From positions 4,033,001 to 4,097,000 of the forward strand of contig NZ_CP109787.1 of NCBI RefSeq assembly GCF_025857195.1: a DNA stretch of 64,000 bases. The letters run 5' to 3'. The stretch is from Leisingera thetidis (lineage in GTDB: Bacteria; Pseudomonadota; Alphaproteobacteria; Rhodobacterales; Rhodobacteraceae). Under the pieces are notes generated by a model. It was not told where the DNA came from, ran no database searches, and was given only the letters and a program-made list of their open reading frames with translations. Shown here piece by piece: positions 46,160 to 55,470 of the stretch. The position numbers and the translations under genes were made by a program. Position 1 is the first letter of the stretch. Each line of letters opens with the position of its first letter.

Positions 46160-46821
46160 ACCCATGTCAACAGGTCGCAGATGCGCCCGCCCCGGACCCG
46201 GCAGACAACCTCTGCCGGCGCCACCATCCGCTAGCCAGTGGCCCTGCTGGTCCAGGCTGCAGGCCAGGCCCGACCACACGGCTGCCTTCAGAAACGGTCC
46301 CTTCCAGCGCCCAATACCCCATCTCGAAAACGCTGTTCACTGCTGTCAGATCGTGTGCAGCTCCTCGCTCCCGCCCCGCGCTGCGCTGAATTCAATGCCG
46401 TGTGCATCCTCTCCGCAGGCACATGCTCTCACTGGTATAATTGTCCCGCATAGCCGGGTTAGCAGCCTTGCAGGCCTTCCACCGGCCCATTTCTTCGCGC
46501 CGGATTTCCGCATTCGACTGTCCAGGCATTTCAGCCGCCTGTTCCGCCAAGCGTGGCCAGGACACGCACGCTTTGCAACACAGCCAGCCGCAACGGAGTG
46601 GCGAAGACGCAACTGCCGCAGGCGCCCGGCTCCTTGCACATTTGCCCCCAGGGCTTTGAGCCGCTATGAAGGAGCCAAGGTCCCGGACACCTGCCGCTCG
46701 CAGCCTCTGGCTATGGTGAAGTCCGGATCTGCATCATTCCTGACGCCTGGGCGCAGGTCCGGATAGCAATGCGAGCCCTATCTGCATCCCCACCGCGCCC
46801 TTTCGCGAAAGGCATATCCCC
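46160..46821. other. 660-bp region with no recognised gene
   Basis: Between mtaB and the glyoxalase-superfamily gene. The longest plus-strand frame (46164-46766) is Arg/Pro/Ser-rich with no ribosome site, conserved motif or signal peptide, and I do not accept it. No tRNA, riboswitch or clean terminator hairpin was recognised. It may contain a decayed gene or a regulatory RNA. Confidence 0.5.
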
Positions 46822-47259
46822 ATGCAGACTCCCTCCGCCCTTCCTCCCGTGCCGCAGCTCAAGGCCGAAGCCCGGCTGCTGCGCAGGCATTCACAGGCCC
46901 AGGGCCAGCCCATCAGCCACAGCACCGCGCTGGAACGGATCGCCAGCTACTACGGCTTCCGTGACTGGAACACCCTCAGCGCCCGCGCCTCCAACGCGCC
47001 GGAGCTGCAAGTGGGGATGCGGGTCGAAGGGTTCTATCTGGGCCAGCCCTTCACCGGCTATGTTCACGGGCTTGCAGCCTGCGGCAGCAATGGCCATCGG
47101 CGGATTACGTTGCAATTCGACACGCCGGTGGATGTGGTGCAGTTCGACAGCTTCTCCTCCTGGCGCCACCGAGTGTCCGCGGTCATCAATGCGGACGACC
47201 GTTCACCGCAGAAGACCTCGAACGGGCTTCCGCACCTGACAGTCAGCCCGCTGGCCTAG
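46822..47259 (+). CDS. Glyoxalase-superfamily (Glyoxalase_8-like) protein
   Basis: 145 aa. N-terminal LKAEARLLRRHSQAQGQPIS with HSTALERIASYYGFRDWNTLSA is the helical motif found in small proteins annotated as glyoxalase-superfamily members (Glyoxalase_8), often seen as a tail on VOC proteins. The C-terminal half (LQVGMRVEGFYLGQPFTGYV, RITLQFDTPVDVVQFDSF) looks like a small beta-barrel. Function unknown. The 662-bp upstream gap leaves its promoter undefined. Confidence 0.78.
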   Translation: MQTPSALPPVPQLKAEARLLRRHSQAQGQPISHSTALERIASYYGFRDWNTLSARASNAPELQVGMRVEGFYLGQPFTGYVHGLAACGSNGHRRITLQFDTPVDVVQFDSFSSWRHRVSAVINADDRSPQKTSNGLPHLTVSPLA

Positions 47260-47352
47260 AACACCGGGCCCCGCCGGCTTCTTTCTGGTTTGAAATACTC
47301 CGGGGTGAATGCGCTGCAAAGCGCAGAGGGGCGGCGCCCCGAACCCGCGGCC

Positions 47353-47389
47353 AAAACGAAAACCCCCCGCAAGCGGCACTTGCGGGGGG
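47353..47389 (-). terminator. Intrinsic terminator of the petABC operon
   Basis: Perfect 11-bp stem CCCCCCGCAAG/CTTGCGGGGGG with loop CGGCA, followed on the minus strand by TTTTCGTTTT. It lies 29 bases past the cytochrome c1 stop. Confidence 0.93.
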
Positions 47390-47417
47390 TTGTTTCACGC
47401 TGTCAGTCAGCCAGGGC

Positions 47418-48206
47418 TCAGTCCTTGCCCTTGACCGGTGCCCAAAGCTTCTTGTTGGTCAGGTACAGCAGCACCGACAGGACGGTCAGGAACAGGACAC
47501 CCACGAAGCCGGCCTGCTTGCGGGCCATCATCTTGGGCTCAGCAGTCCACATCAGGAACGCTGCAACGTCCTGCGACATCGCCTCCACATCATTGGCATG
47601 GCCGTCGGCAAATTCCACCTGCTCATCCGACAGCGGCGGCGCCATCGAGATCCAGCCGCCCGGGAAGGCGGTGTTTTCATAGAAGGTGGTGCCGGCTTCG
47701 TCCTTGGTCTCGCCGGTGTAGCCCGCCAGCAGCGAGGCGATGTATTCGGCACCGCCCATGCCCTTGAACAACTGGTTCAGACCCAGGCCATAAGGCCCGT
47801 GGAAGCCCGCGCGGGCCTTGGCCATCATGCTCAGGTCCGGGGCGCCAACACCGTTGTTCTCCGGGAAGTTGTCGACCGGCTTGGCCGGGCGGTCCTCATC
47901 CAGTTCCGGATCATAGACGCTGAAGTTGTCTGCCGCATAGGCCCGCACCTGATCCGCAGGCATCTGCGGGCCGCCCTCGTCCGACAGGGTGCGGATCGGC
48001 ACCAGCTTCAGCCCGTGGCAGGCTGCGCAGACTTCGGTGTAGATCTGCAGGCCGCGCTGCAGCTGGTTGCGGTCGTAGGTGCCGAACGGGCCTTCGAACG
48101 AGAAGGCGTAGTCGGTGATGTGCTGCTCGCCGCCGCCTGCTGCGTAAGACGCAGCAGGGATCATGGCCAGAGCGAAGGCGGCACCGGTTGCCAGTTTCTT
48201 GAACAT
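47418..48206 (-). CDS. petC: Cytochrome c1 of the bc1 complex
   Basis: 262 aa. A signal peptide ends near ASYA-AGG. The haem-binding site CAACH is at residues 60-64 ([16 protein letters not shown]). The distal Met is likely within the [14 protein letters not shown] region, and a single C-terminal membrane anchor ([20 protein letters not shown]) holds it. It passes electrons from the Rieske centre to soluble or membrane cytochrome c. Last gene of petABC. Confidence 0.97.
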   Translation of the reverse strand: MFKKLATGAAFALAMIPAASYAAGGGEQHITDYAFSFEGPFGTYDRNQLQRGLQIYTEVCAACHGLKLVPIRTLSDEGGPQMPADQVRAYAADNFSVYDPELDEDRPAKPVDNFPENNGVGAPDLSMMAKARAGFHGPYGLGLNQLFKGMGGAEYIASLLAGYTGETKDEAGTTFYENTAFPGGWISMAPPLSDEQVEFADGHANDVEAMSQDVAAFLMWTAEPKMMARKQAGFVGVLFLTVLSVLLYLTNKKLWAPVKGKD

Positions 48207-48225
48207 TGCGAGGTGTTCCTTCTTC

Positions 48226-49560
48226 TTACTCGGCAGGAGTGGCTTCAGCAGAAGACTTCTTGCCGTAGTGGGCGTCGAAATCCTCTTCGATGGTGGCAGG
48301 CTGAGCCGTCGGTTTCTCGATCACACCAAGCAGCGGCAGGATCACCAGGAAGTAGCCGAACCAATAGGCCGATGCGATCAGCGAGAACGATGCATAGGGC
48401 TCTTCTGCCGGCATCGCGCCCAGCCACATCAGGGCAAAGAAGTCGACCACCAGCAGCGCAAACCACCATTTGAACATCGGACGGTAACGGCCCGAACGGA
48501 CGCGCGACGTATCCAGCCAGGGCACCAGCGCCATCACCGCGATTGCACCGAACATCGCCAGCACGCCGAAGAACTTGGCGTCAACAATGCCGCCGGTCAC
48601 GAAGGAGGCGAACTGCACCACCCACACTTCCGAAGTAAAGGCACGCAGGATCGCGTAGAATGGCAGGAAGTACCATTCCGGAACAATGTGCGCAGGTGTC
48701 ACCAGCGGGTTGGCTTCGATGTAGTTGTCCGGGTGGCCCAGGTAGTTCGGCATAAAGCCGACGATCGCCCAGAAGATCACCAGCACCACGGCCAGGCCCA
48801 GGAAGTCCTTGATCACGAAGTACGGCCAGAACGGCAGGGTGTCTTTCTCGGCTTCGGCTTTGGAGCCCTTGCGGACATCAACACCGGTGGGGTTGTTGTT
48901 GCCAGTGGTGTGGAAGGCCCAAATGTGCACGATCACCAGCGCTGCGATCACGAAGGGCAGCAGGTAGTGCAGCGAGAAGAAGCGGTTCAGCGTGGCGTTG
49001 TCCACCGCCGGTCCGCCCAGGAGCCAGGTCTGGATCGACTCGCCGATGAACGGGATCGCGCCGAACAGGCCGGTGATCACGGTGGCGCCCCAGAAGGACA
49101 TCTGGCCCCAGGGCAGCACGTAACCCATGAAGGCGGTGCCCATCATCATCAGGTAAATCAGCATGCCCACGATCCAGGTGATCTCGCGGGGCGCCTTGTA
49201 GGAACCGTAGTACAGGCCGCGGAAGATGTGGATGTAGACAGCAACGAAGAACAGCGAGGCGCCGTTCATGTGAAGGTAGCGCAGCATGTGGCCGCCGTTC
49301 ACGTTGCGCATGATGTGCTCGATCGAGGCAAAGGCCATGTCGACATGCGGAGTGTAATGCATCACCAGGACGATGCCGGTGACGATCTGCAGCGCCAGGC
49401 AGAAGGCCAGGACGATGCCCCAGATCCACCACCAGTTCAGGTTCTTGGGGGTGGGGATCATGATGGTGTCATAGATCAGGCCGACAATGGGCAGGCGGCT
49501 GTGCAGCCACTTTTCTGCACCTGTCTTCGGCTCGTAATGGTCGTGCGGAATACCGGACAT
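48226..49560 (-). CDS. petB: Cytochrome b of the bc1 complex
   Basis: 444 aa with eight membrane helices. Haem-ligand histidines occur in the second and fourth helices ([21 protein letters not shown] is the conserved region, and [20 protein letters not shown] is the other). The Q-o site [14 protein letters not shown] contains the PEWY motif, and [17 protein letters not shown] is present. The C-terminal tail (about 40 residues, MPAEEPY onward) is longer than mitochondrial cytochrome b, as in Rhodobacter. Oxidises ubiquinol at Qo and reduces quinone at Qi. Confidence 0.98.
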   Translation of the reverse strand: MSGIPHDHYEPKTGAEKWLHSRLPIVGLIYDTIMIPTPKNLNWWWIWGIVLAFCLALQIVTGIVLVMHYTPHVDMAFASIEHIMRNVNGGHMLRYLHMNGASLFFVAVYIHIFRGLYYGSYKAPREITWIVGMLIYLMMMGTAFMGYVLPWGQMSFWGATVITGLFGAIPFIGESIQTWLLGGPAVDNATLNRFFSLHYLLPFVIAALVIVHIWAFHTTGNNNPTGVDVRKGSKAEAEKDTLPFWPYFVIKDFLGLAVVLVIFWAIVGFMPNYLGHPDNYIEANPLVTPAHIVPEWYFLPFYAILRAFTSEVWVVQFASFVTGGIVDAKFFGVLAMFGAIAVMALVPWLDTSRVRSGRYRPMFKWWFALLVVDFFALMWLGAMPAEEPYASFSLIASAYWFGYFLVILPLLGVIEKPTAQPATIEEDFDAHYGKKSSAEATPAE

Positions 49561-49572
49561 GAGCGCGTTTCC

Positions 49573-50133
49573 TTATCCCAGCTTGATGGTGTTGGCGTCG
49601 GTGAACTCAGCCACCGGCACGTGCAGGTTCTCAGGCGCCGGGCCTTTGCGGATGCGGCCTGCGGTGTCGTAATGCGACCCGTGGCAGGGGCAGAACCAAC
49701 CATGGAAATCACCGGCACCGTCGCCCAGCGGCACACAGCCGAGGTGGGTGCAGACACCCATCATCACCAGCCATTCACCGGCCTCGTCCATGGTGCGGTT
49801 CACGTCCGCCGCATCGGTCCCCGGCTTGTTCGGGTTTTCCGACCGCGGGTCGATCAGCTCGGACATTTCCACGGCACGGGCGGCGTCGATCTCTTCCTGG
49901 GTGCGGCGGCGGATGAACACCGGCTTGCCCAGAAACATGACCGAAATCTGCGTTCCAACTTCCACGCCGCTGACATCGACCAGGATCGAGGACAGCGCTT
50001 TTACATCGGCAGAGGGGTTCATCTGGTTGACCAGGGGCCATACGGCGGCACCCGCGGTCACTGCCCCGGCGCCGGCAGTGGCGTAGTAGAGGAAATCTCT
50101 CCGGGTTCCTTCGTGGTCTTCTGCGTGGGACAC
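49573..50133 (-). CDS. petA: Rieske iron-sulfur subunit of the bc1 complex
   Basis: 186 aa. N-terminal twin-arginine motif [16 protein letters not shown] followed by a hydrophobic anchor shows Tat export. The 2Fe-2S ligands are C128 and H130 in CTHLGC, and C148 and H151 in CPCHGS, with the disulfide Cys pair C133/C150. First gene of petABC, 12 bp before petB. The 212-bp upstream gap should contain the operon promoter. Confidence 0.98.
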   Translation of the reverse strand: MSHAEDHEGTRRDFLYYATAGAGAVTAGAAVWPLVNQMNPSADVKALSSILVDVSGVEVGTQISVMFLGKPVFIRRRTQEEIDAARAVEMSELIDPRSENPNKPGTDAADVNRTMDEAGEWLVMMGVCTHLGCVPLGDGAGDFHGWFCPCHGSHYDTAGRIRKGPAPENLHVPVAEFTDANTIKLG

Positions 50134-50345
50134 GAGGTTTTCTCCAATTCCAGCGCCCGTTTAGGGCAAACATGCGCATGCACCGCGATTGCTCGCAGTG
50201 ACTCTGGCGCGTGTCTAGCGGGGAGAATGGCTTTCGTCCAGCGCTCATAGGCGCGCAGAAAGCCGCAGGACGGGATTTCTGTCTCGCCTGTGTGACAGTG
50301 CCACACCCATCTCGGTGCGGCCCCCGTCCGTTTCAAGAGCCGAGC

Positions 50346-50948
50346 TCAGCCCGCAGGCGGTTTTGTTGCCAGCATCGAGGGGCGCGAATCAAATTCCGAA
50401 TACCACTCCGCCAGCGCCTCGTTGCCTTGGCGCCAGCCCGCATCCGGGTGGCGGAAGTCCACATAGGCCAGCGCACAGGCGACCGCGATCTGACCGATGT
50501 CCAGCGGTCCCTGCAGGTGGCTCATCCAGCGCGCATTCAGTGCCGCGCAGGCACCCAGCACCTTGCCCCGCTGCGCTTCCAGCCACTCGTCCCACTGCTT
50601 TTCTTCCGGCCGCAGCCGCTTTTCGTAAGACATCAGAACCGCTGCATCCATGATCCCGTCGGCGGTTGCTTCCAGCACCTTGCTGTCCCAGCCGCCGCGA
50701 TACAGCCTGCCGCCCGCGCGCGCGTCCAGATAGGCGCAGATTACCCGGCTGTCATACAGCGCAGGCCCGTCATTGCGCTCCAGCGCCGGGATCTTGGCCA
50801 GCGGGTTGCTGGCCTTCACCTCTTGGCTGGGGCTGACGGGTGTGGTCGCAACATTGAGCATTTCAACATCATCCAGCTGCCCGGTTTCATGCAGCAGCAC
50901 CACGACTTTGCGGGCAAAGGGCGACGCCGGGGAGTAGGTGAGCTTCAT
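50346..50948 (-). CDS. Glutathione S-transferase family protein
   Basis: 200 aa. MKLTYSPASPFARKVVVLLH is the GST N-terminal strand with Ser/Arg positions for glutathione, then KIPALERNDGPALYDSRVIC. The C-terminal helical domain includes DIGQIAVACALAYVDFRHPD. ATG 50948 has GGAGGATTTTCC upstream; the frame is open to 51008 without ribosome site. Divergent from the ABM monooxygenase gene. Confidence 0.93.
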   Translation of the reverse strand: MKLTYSPASPFARKVVVLLHETGQLDDVEMLNVATTPVSPSQEVKASNPLAKIPALERNDGPALYDSRVICAYLDARAGGRLYRGGWDSKVLEATADGIMDAAVLMSYEKRLRPEEKQWDEWLEAQRGKVLGACAALNARWMSHLQGPLDIGQIAVACALAYVDFRHPDAGWRQGNEALAEWYSEFDSRPSMLATKPPAG

Positions 50949-51066
50949 GGAAAATCCTCCGCTGTTTTGCTGCAGCCTACTGCAAGCCGCACCAATGAAA
51001 AGAGCCAAGCCTCTGTCTGTGCTATATTGGGTACAAGCCCGCCAGAAGCACAGGGAGGCTCAACCA

Positions 51067-51363
51067 ATGATTATGCGGATATTCCAGGTGGTCGTCCGGC
51101 CGGGCAAAGAGGCCGAGTTCAGCAGATTCTTTCATGAAACCGCGATCCCGCTGATGAAAGGCACCGACGGCATCGTCTCGGTCCTGCCGGGCGCGCCGCG
51201 TGCCGAAACCCCGCGGGAGTTCAGCTTTGTCATGGTCTGGAAGGATCTGGCCTCATTAAAGGCCTTTGTTGGTGATCATTACACCAGCCCGCATATCGAC
51301 CCCGCCGAGGCTGAACTGGTCGAGTCGCGCACCATCAAGCATTACGATCTGGTTGAATCCTGA
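51067..51363 (+). CDS. Antibiotic-biosynthesis-monooxygenase (ABM) domain protein
   Basis: 98 aa, AGGGAGG upstream of ATG 51067. RIFQVVVRPGKEAEFSRFFH and REFSFVMVWKDLASLKAFVG form a ferredoxin-like ABM domain, with HYTSPHIDPAEAELVE after it. These small proteins dimerise and may be quinol monooxygenases or haem- or stress-related. It ends 54 bases before the FMN riboswitch and is probably a separate transcript. Confidence 0.8.
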   Translation: MIMRIFQVVVRPGKEAEFSRFFHETAIPLMKGTDGIVSVLPGAPRAETPREFSFVMVWKDLASLKAFVGDHYTSPHIDPAEAELVESRTIKHYDLVES

Positions 51364-51416
51364 CCTGTCCCGCAGTTCCCGCTTGCAGGAACCTTCTCCG
51401 CTTGGCACAGTTCCGC

Positions 51417-51559
51417 CGTTCTCAGGGCGGGGCGGAATTCCCCACCGGCGGTAAGCGGGCGCGTCCCGCAAGCCCGCGAGCGGCTTCCAAATTTTGGAAG
51501 TGTCAGCAGATCTGGTGCGACTCCAGAGCCGACGGTCACAGTCCGGATGGAAGAGAACG
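51417..51559 (+). promoter_or_regulatory. FMN (RFN) riboswitch upstream of ribH
   Basis: The P1 stem CGTTCTC (51417-51423) pairs with GAGAACG (51553-51559). Conserved interior blocks are all present: AGGGCGGGGCGGAATTCCCC, ACCGGCGGTAA, AGCCCGCGAGCG, GTCAGCAGATCTGGTGCGA, CCAGAGCCGACGGTCACAGT and CCGGATGGAAGA. It senses FMN. The 81 bases between it and the ribH ATG would hold the expression platform; no clear terminator is visible, so control of translation initiation is likely. Confidence 0.97.
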
Positions 51560-51640
51560 TGCAGAAGGGCCGCGGGAAATGCGCGCCCGTCTGTTCGTGA
51601 TCGCCTTGGGTGACGTGTCAGAACCAAAGGAGATTACGAC

Positions 51641-52078
51641 ATGACACACACCCGCTATGCCTTCATCAAGGCGCAATGGCATGCAGATATCGTGGACCGG
51701 GCGCTGGAGGGTTTCCTGCAGCTGGTCCCGGCAGAGCAGGTCGACGTCTTCGACGTGCCCGGCGCCTTCGAAATGCCGCTTCTGGCACAGGAGCTGGCCA
51801 AGACCGGAAAATACGCCGCTGTGGCCTGTGCCGCTCTTGTTGTGGATGGCGGCATCTACCGGCATGATTTCGTCGCCCAGGCCGTGGTAGACGGGCTGAT
51901 GCGCGCCGGACTGGAGACCGGAGTGCCGGTATTGTCGGTTTCGCTCACACCGCATCAGTACCAGGAAACGGAACATCACAACGCGATCTACCGCGCGCAT
52001 TTCGTGGAGAAGGGGCGCGAGGCGGCAAATGCTGCATTGATGATCGGCAAGACGCGAAAAGCTGCGCTGGCAGCGTAA
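51641..52078 (+). CDS. ribH: 6,7-dimethyl-8-ribityllumazine synthase, type II
   Basis: 145 aa. Condenses the pyrimidine intermediate with dihydroxybutanone phosphate to lumazine, the penultimate step of riboflavin synthesis. FIKAQWHADIVDRALEGFLQ, DVFDVPGAFEMPLLAQEL (substrate loop), ACAALVVDGGIYRHDFVAQA and LSVSLTPHQYQE match the RibH2 decameric subtype of alphaproteobacteria rather than the 60-mer type. A typical ribosome site (AAAGGAG) precedes ATG 51641. The gene is alone under an FMN riboswitch; ribA is 50 kb away. Confidence 0.93.
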   Translation: MTHTRYAFIKAQWHADIVDRALEGFLQLVPAEQVDVFDVPGAFEMPLLAQELAKTGKYAAVACAALVVDGGIYRHDFVAQAVVDGLMRAGLETGVPVLSVSLTPHQYQETEHHNAIYRAHFVEKGREAANAALMIGKTRKAALAA

Positions 52079-52089
52079 AGTTGAGAGCT

Positions 52090-52139
52090 GCGCCTGCCTT
52101 GGGGGAGCAGGCAGGCGCAGCCCGGCCAAATGGCCGGGC
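52090..52139. terminator. Two tandem hairpins between convergent ribH and thiQ
   Basis: GCGCCTGCCT/AGGCAGGCGC (52090-52118, perfect 10 bp, 9-nt loop) is followed at once by GCCCGGCC/GGCCGGGC (52120-52139, perfect 8 bp, loop AAAT). Neither is followed by a U-tract. They separate convergent transcripts and may block read-through or protect 3' ends. Confidence 0.5.
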
Positions 52140-52157
52140 AAGAGGTCCCAAGACGGG

Positions 52158-52850
52158 CTACCCCAGATACGCCTTCAACGCAGGCGGCGGGTTATCCAGC
52201 AGCTCCGCCGTCTTTTGCGGCGGGTGCGCCTTGCCCTCTGCCACCAGCACCACCAGGCCCGCAATCCGGCGGGCATCATCCGGATCGTGGCTGACCATCA
52301 GCACGGTGGCACCGCTTTCGCTGGCCAGTTCCGCCACCAGATCCAGCATCTCCGCTTTCAGTGCAGGTCCCAGCGCGGCAAAGGGTTCATCCAGAAGCAG
52401 GACTTCCCGCCCCTGCACCAGCACCCGCGCCAAAGCCACCCGGCTCTGCTGCCCGCCAGACAGCGCCGCAGGCTTGCGGGCGCCCATTCCATTCAGGCCC
52501 ACACGCTCCAGAGCATCCGCCACCCGGCGCCAGTCCGCCTCCGCCAGCCGCAGATTGGCACTCACTCCCAGCGCAACATTCTGTGCCACGGTCAGATGCG
52601 GAAACAGGTTGCCGTCCTGAAACAGCATCGCAATCGGCCTCTTGCCCGGCTGCAGGCCGCTCAGATCCGCACCATTCAAGCTGATCCGTCCGCGTGCGAG
52701 CGGCAAAAATCCGGCAACGGCCTCAACCAGTGTCGACTTCCCGGCACCTGAAGGCCCGATCACCGCCACACAGGCACCCGGCGCTATCTCCAGATCGGCC
52801 TCCACGGCAAAGCCGCCATTCATGATCCGGCAATTCTCAAGCCTCAGCAT
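52158..52850 (-). CDS. thiQ: Thiamine ABC transporter ATP-binding protein
   Basis: 230 aa ABC ATPase. Walker A AVIGPSGAGKSTLV, Q-loop FQDGNLFPHL, signature LSGGQQSRVALARVL, Walker B EVLLLDEPFAALGP, and the H-loop MVSHDPDD are intact. Overlaps the permease gene by 14 bases and belongs to the thiBPQ operon that ends here. Energises uptake of thiamine (or TPP) through ThiP. Confidence 0.94.
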   Translation of the reverse strand: MLRLENCRIMNGGFAVEADLEIAPGACVAVIGPSGAGKSTLVEAVAGFLPLARGRISLNGADLSGLQPGKRPIAMLFQDGNLFPHLTVAQNVALGVSANLRLAEADWRRVADALERVGLNGMGARKPAALSGGQQSRVALARVLVQGREVLLLDEPFAALGPALKAEMLDLVAELASESGATVLMVSHDPDDARRIAGLVVLVAEGKAHPPQKTAELLDNPPPALKAYLG

Positions 52851-54393
52851 GCCAGCGCCCTCCGCGGTCCAGGATCCAGAACACCCCCATCGAGAGCATC
52901 AGCAAGACCAGCGCCGCACCCGCCGCCGCCTCCATCCGGTAGGCTCCCATCAGCCGGTAGATCTGCAAGGGCAGCGTCGCGAACTCCGGATCCGCAAACA
53001 GCGCTACCACGCCCAGATCCCCCATCGACAAGGCCGCCGCCAACCCGGCAGCAAACCCGGTCTGCGCCCGCATCCGGGGCAAGTAGACCCGGCGGACAAA
53101 GGCCCAGCCCTGCATGTCCAGCGACAGCGACAGGCGCCCGTAGCGCCGCAGCACGTCCCGTGCCCGCGGCACCAGGATGCGCATGGCAAAAGGCAGCGCC
53201 ATCACCGCATTGACCAGCGCTGTTACCGGCAGTGCCAGCGCAAACGGGTCGGCAATGGGATAGATCAGAATGAACAGCCCGGTGCCGATCACCAGCGGCG
53301 AGGCCGCCAACCCCAGAATCCCCGACAGCTCGGTCACGCCGCTCCGCCCCGCAGCAACTGCAGCCGCCATCGGCAGGGCCAGCATCAGCAGAATGGCTGT
53401 GCTGAGCGCCGCCACCAGAATGGAATTCCCTGCGGCCTGCCAGACGGACGCATTCAACGATGCGGCACCGGGCAGCCCGGCCAGCACGATCGCCGCCAGC
53501 GGCAGCAGCAGAAAGGCGCCGGAAAGGACAATCCAAAAGCAGTCCATGCTGCGCGCCAATGCACCCTGCCCGTCCCAGCGCCGCACCGCGCGGTCAAGGC
53601 CGGCGCCAAAGCCCTCTCCTGACGACACCCGCAGCGCCACCAATGCGGCGGCACCAGTCAGAAGCAGCTGCATCCCGGACAACAGCGCAGCGCGGCCAAG
53701 ATCGAAATCAAACCGGAACGCCTGATAGATGGCGAGCTCAATGGTGGTGGCCCTCGGCCCGCCGCCCAGGGTCAGCGCCACAGCAAAGCTGGACAGGCTG
53801 ATGGCAAAGACAACGGCCAGAGCCCCGGGCGCCACCCGCCGCAGCATTGGCCCTTCCAAGAGCCGCCACATCGCCAGCGGCCCGGCATCCAGTTGTGCCG
53901 CCTGTCGGAAACGCTCTGCCGGAATTTCCTGCCACCCCTGGAGGAACAGCCGGGTCGCCAGCGGCAGATTGAAGAAAACATGCGCCAGCACCACCCCGTG
54001 CAATCCGTAAATCTGCACCGGCTCCAGCCCGAAAAGGCCAAGCAAACCGCTCAGCCAGCCGGCCCGGCCAAACACCGCCAGCAAGCCAAGGATTGCCACG
54101 ATGACCGGAAGAATGAAAGGCGCACCGAGCAGGGCAACCAGCAGCGTCCGCCCCGGAAACCGCTGCCGGGCCAATGCACGAGCAACCGGCACCGCCAACC
54201 CGACGCTCAACAGCGCCGACAGGCAGGCTTGTGTCAGCGTGAACTGCAGCGCGGCCCAATCGCTGGCGGCGAGGCCGGTTCCGGCCTCTGCCCTGAACGC
54301 CACAGCGCCAAGGGTCCCCAGAATCAGCGCCGCCACTAGCAGGGCCGCGCTGACCCCGGAAAACGCGCTTAATGGCTGAGCGCGTCCAGCCAT
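52837..54393 (-). CDS. thiP: Thiamine ABC transporter permease
   Basis: 518 aa, about twelve membrane helices in two homologous halves, as in ThiP and related iron permeases. EAA-type loops (QAAQLDAGPLAMWRLLEGP and VLRRYGRLSLSLDMQGWAF) provide the coupling helices contacting ThiQ. It overlaps thiB upstream by 25 bases and thiQ downstream by 14, so translation is coupled. Confidence 0.92.
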   Translation of the reverse strand: MAGRAQPLSAFSGVSAALLVAALILGTLGAVAFRAEAGTGLAASDWAALQFTLTQACLSALLSVGLAVPVARALARQRFPGRTLLVALLGAPFILPVIVAILGLLAVFGRAGWLSGLLGLFGLEPVQIYGLHGVVLAHVFFNLPLATRLFLQGWQEIPAERFRQAAQLDAGPLAMWRLLEGPMLRRVAPGALAVVFAISLSSFAVALTLGGGPRATTIELAIYQAFRFDFDLGRAALLSGMQLLLTGAAALVALRVSSGEGFGAGLDRAVRRWDGQGALARSMDCFWIVLSGAFLLLPLAAIVLAGLPGAASLNASVWQAAGNSILVAALSTAILLMLALPMAAAVAAGRSGVTELSGILGLAASPLVIGTGLFILIYPIADPFALALPVTALVNAVMALPFAMRILVPRARDVLRRYGRLSLSLDMQGWAFVRRVYLPRMRAQTGFAAGLAAALSMGDLGVVALFADPEFATLPLQIYRLMGAYRMEAAAGAALVLLMLSMGVFWILDRGGRWHAEA

Positions 54394-55346
54394 TCGCCCA
54401 GCGCCGCCTCCCGCACGTCTGCCGCTTCAGTCTCATCCAGCAACAGGGATTTTTCCGGCGCGATCAGGGTGCCGAAACCTTCCGGAAGGCCCGCTGCCGG
54501 GGTCACTGCCGGGTACATCCAATTGGTGGTCGGAATGATCGACTGGAAGGCATCCGACACCATGAAGGCCAGGAACTGGTCTGCCAGCTCCGGCTGGTCG
54601 CTGGCCGCCAGCTTGCCGGCCACTTCCACCTGCATGTAATGGCCCTCGTCAAAGGCGGCGGCCGCCTTGGAGCTGTCTTCCTCAGCAATCAGGTGGTACG
54701 CAGGCGAGGTGGTGTAAGAGAGGACCATGTCGGCCTCGCCTTCCAGGAACATGCCGTAGGCCTCCGACCAGCCCTTGGTCACAGTGACGACATTATCAGA
54801 CAGGCCTCGCCAGATCTCCGGCGCTTCGTCGCCATAGGCCGCCTTGACCCACAGCAGCAGGCCCAGGCCCGGGGTCGAGGAACGCGGATCCTGAATCACA
54901 ATTTTCTGGTCGCTGGCGGCCAGCGCCCTGAAGTCCGCAGGCGCAGCTGCATCGGCGTTGTGGACAAAGGCAAAATAACCCCAGTCATAGGGCACAAAAG
55001 TCGCGTCATTCCATTCAACCGGCAGCGCAAAGTCGGCGCTGACCGAGTGATCCGCAAACAGACCGGTTTCCTTGGCCGCCGCGGTCAGGTTGGTGTCGAG
55101 GCCCAGAACGACGTCAGCATCCGAGCGTTCTCCTTCCAGCTTGACCCGCGCCAGCAGCGCCGCGCCGTCGCCGGTGCCCACCAGTTTCAGATCGCAGCCG
55201 CAGACTTCTTCAAAGGCTTTTTCCACCGCCGGGCCGGGACCCCAGTCGGATACGAAGCTGTCATAGGTGTAAACGATCAGTTCGGACGTTTCGGCAAAAG
55301 CTGCCGATGCGCCGAGCAGTCCCGCTGCAAATGCAAGATGTTTCAT
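54369..55346 (-). CDS. thiB: Thiamine-binding periplasmic protein
   Basis: 325 aa from ATG 55346 (MKHLAFAAGLLGASAAFAET), with a cleavable signal peptide. The mature protein reads ELIVYTYDSFVSDWGPGPAV, VEKAFEEVCGCDLKLV and DVVLGLDTNLTAAAKETG, typical of ThiB/TbpA. The paired Cys in CGC is noted; the ligand pocket was not resolved. First gene of the thi operon and directly downstream of a TPP riboswitch. Confidence 0.95.
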   Translation of the reverse strand: MKHLAFAAGLLGASAAFAETSELIVYTYDSFVSDWGPGPAVEKAFEEVCGCDLKLVGTGDGAALLARVKLEGERSDADVVLGLDTNLTAAAKETGLFADHSVSADFALPVEWNDATFVPYDWGYFAFVHNADAAAPADFRALAASDQKIVIQDPRSSTPGLGLLLWVKAAYGDEAPEIWRGLSDNVVTVTKGWSEAYGMFLEGEADMVLSYTTSPAYHLIAEEDSSKAAAAFDEGHYMQVEVAGKLAASDQPELADQFLAFMVSDAFQSIIPTTNWMYPAVTPAAGLPEGFGTLIAPEKSLLLDETEAADVREAALGEWLDALSH

Positions 55347-55389
55347 GCCATCCTCCTTTGCGGCTTTGGGCAAGGGTGGAGGCTGTCCA

Positions 55390-55470
55390 GTACCTTCCCT
55401 CCGCCGGTGTGATCCGGTTCAGGTTCAACGGGTGTCATCTCAGCGCTGCCGCGCACCCCGAGGTGGCGCG
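55390..55470 (-). promoter_or_regulatory. TPP (THI-box) riboswitch upstream of thiB
   Basis: On the minus strand CCTCGGGGTGC, GCTGAGATGACACCCGTTGA, ACCTGAACCGGATCACACCG and GCGGAGGGAAGG follow in the canonical THI-box order, including the invariant CTGAGA and ACCTGA. It ends 44 bases upstream of the thiB ATG. Both ends of P1 are estimates, and the expression platform overlaps the thiB ribosome site. Confidence 0.96.

Noticed and set aside
44612-46279. Minus-strand ORF of 555 codons
   Set aside because: Antisense to dapF-mtaB; His/Gly/Val-rich shadow frame.
46164-46766. Possible gene in the 46.2-46.8 kb gap
   Set aside because: No ribosome site, no motif, and Arg/Pro/Ser-rich low-complexity text.
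48163-50250. Plus-strand ORF of 695 codons
   Set aside because: Antisense to petABC, unusually long but with no domain and the composition of a mirrored membrane protein.
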